NCBI GenBank assembly: GCA_903897475.1
Contig: CAIUBS010000083.1
Span: forward strand, 1 to 14,954
DNA: 14,954 bases
Reading direction: 5' to 3'
Source: an uncultured Actinomycetes bacterium
GTDB taxonomy: Bacteria > Actinomycetota > Actinomycetes > Nanopelagicales > Nanopelagicaceae
Numbering within the stretch: the first letter of the stretch is position 1; each line of letters begins with the position of its first letter. Made by a program: the position numbers and the translations under genes. Shown piece after piece: positions 14,266-14,954 of this stretch. Under the pieces are notes generated by a model. The model was not told where the DNA came from. It saw only the letters and a list, made by a program, of their open reading frames with translations, and ran no database searches.

Positions 14266-14954
14266 GTCTTATTGTTTCTAATTTAACAATTGATCATGGC
14301 GCAATTCGAGCCATCAATAATGTTTCGTTTCAGGTCCCAACTGGGCAACTAACTGCAATTATTGGCGCAAACGGTGCTGGTAAAACGACATTGCTTAGAA
14401 CCTTATCCGGATTAAAAGAGAGTAAGTCAGGATCGGCAACCTGGAATGGCACATCAATTCTTGGTAGAAAATCTGAAGATTTAGCTAGGTCAGGAATAAT
14501 GCATGTATCGGATGGAAAATCTGTTATTGCTGAGTTAACTGTTAGGGAGAATTTGGCTCTAGCAGGTCTTTGGCGAAAAGATAAAAAAGATGTTGCAAAA
14601 GCTATGGATGAGGTTATTGAGTTATTCCCAATTTTAGGCCAAAGACTTTCGCAAACTTCCGGCTCTTTATCAGGTGGAGAACGGCAGATGTTGGCTATTG
14701 GTCGCGCATTGGTTGCAAGACCAAAACTTTTATTACTTGATGAACCTTCCTTAGGTTTAGCACCACTAATTGTTGAACAGATATTTCAAACGATTAAGTC
14801 TTTAGTAGCAAAAATGAATTTGACAGTGGTTTTAGTAGAACAAAATGCCATGGGGGCATTAAAGATTGCAGATGAAGGCGTAGTTCTTAATTTAGGTACG
14901 GCAGTTGCTAGCGATTCTGCTAAAAACTTACTAAACGATCCGGCAGTTAGAACT
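14262..14954 (+). CDS. livF: ABC importer ATPase, LivF-like (3' end outside window)
   Basis: The frame starts at TTG 14262, overlapping the upstream stop by four bases (TTGA), with AGGAG (14250-14254) seven bases before. It stays open to the window end (231 codons). Walker A is GANGAGKT (35-42), the signature is an intact LSGGERQ (136-142), Walker B is LLLLDEPSLGLAP (156-168), and the H-loop position reads VEQN (192-195), with Gln in place of His as is usual for LivF. The Q-loop region reads HVSDGKSVIAELTV, where LivF proteins usually have a VPEGR-like motif. It should pair with the LivG-like neighbour. Permease and binding-protein genes are not in this window. Confidence 0.88.
   Translation, partial: MSLIVSNLTIDHGAIRAINNVSFQVPTGQLTAIIGANGAGKTTLLRTLSGLKESKSGSATWNGTSILGRKSEDLARSGIMHVSDGKSVIAELTVRENLALAGLWRKDKKDVAKAMDEVIELFPILGQRLSQTSGSLSGGERQMLAIGRALVARPKLLLLDEPSLGLAPLIVEQIFQTIKSLVAKMNLTVVLVEQNAMGALKIADEGVVLNLGTAVASDSAKNLLNDPAVRT

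Overview
The window is a stretch of core chromosome from an AT-rich actinobacterium. The gene order (rplO-secY-adk-map-infA-rpmJ-rpsM-rpsK-rpsD-rpoA-rplQ-truA, then rplM-rpsI-glmM-glmS and alr) is the actinobacterial version of the spc/alpha ribosomal region, and the proteins read as actinobacterial (GlmM, S4, L17 and the SecY N-terminus especially). The low GC, very short gaps and many one- to eight-base gene overlaps suggest a streamlined genome, for example a freshwater Nanopelagicales (acI) type. That placement is inference, not a database match. Every gene is on the + strand. I see no mobile element, tRNA, rRNA, CRISPR array or phage gene.

Region 1 (1-2978): the 3' end of rplO, then secY, adk and map in one tight run (L15, translocon channel, adenylate kinase, methionine aminopeptidase). 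A hairpin plus T-rich tract follows. Region 2 (3110-6595): infA, rpmJ, rpsM, rpsK, rpsD, rpoA and rplQ, the translation and RNA polymerase alpha unit. Between rpmJ and rpsM lies a 135-base gap that folds on paper into several adjacent hairpins with a possible pseudoknot. I read it as a candidate cis-regulatory leader, in the position where the S4-binding alpha-operon leader sits in Gammaproteobacteria. A smaller hairpin precedes rpoA. Region 3 (6615-8518): truA, whose first codons contain a terminator-like hairpin, then a good promoter and rplM-rpsI. Region 4 (8541-13511): glmM and glmS (amino-sugar precursor synthesis), a PAP2-family membrane phosphatase and alr (D-alanine supply). This is a group with a cell-envelope theme. 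Region 5 (13504-14954): two ATPases of a branched-chain-amino-acid-type ABC importer (livG-like, and livF-like cut off by the window end), the first overlapping alr by 8 bases.

Most of the window is ordinary housekeeping. The best candidates for something undescribed are the structured rpsM leader, the hairpin buried in the truA start, and the degenerate ABC signature of the LivG-like protein. There is no noncoding stretch above 300 bases; the longest are 3482-3616, 2979-3109, 7458-7569 and 5069-5171, and each is described below.
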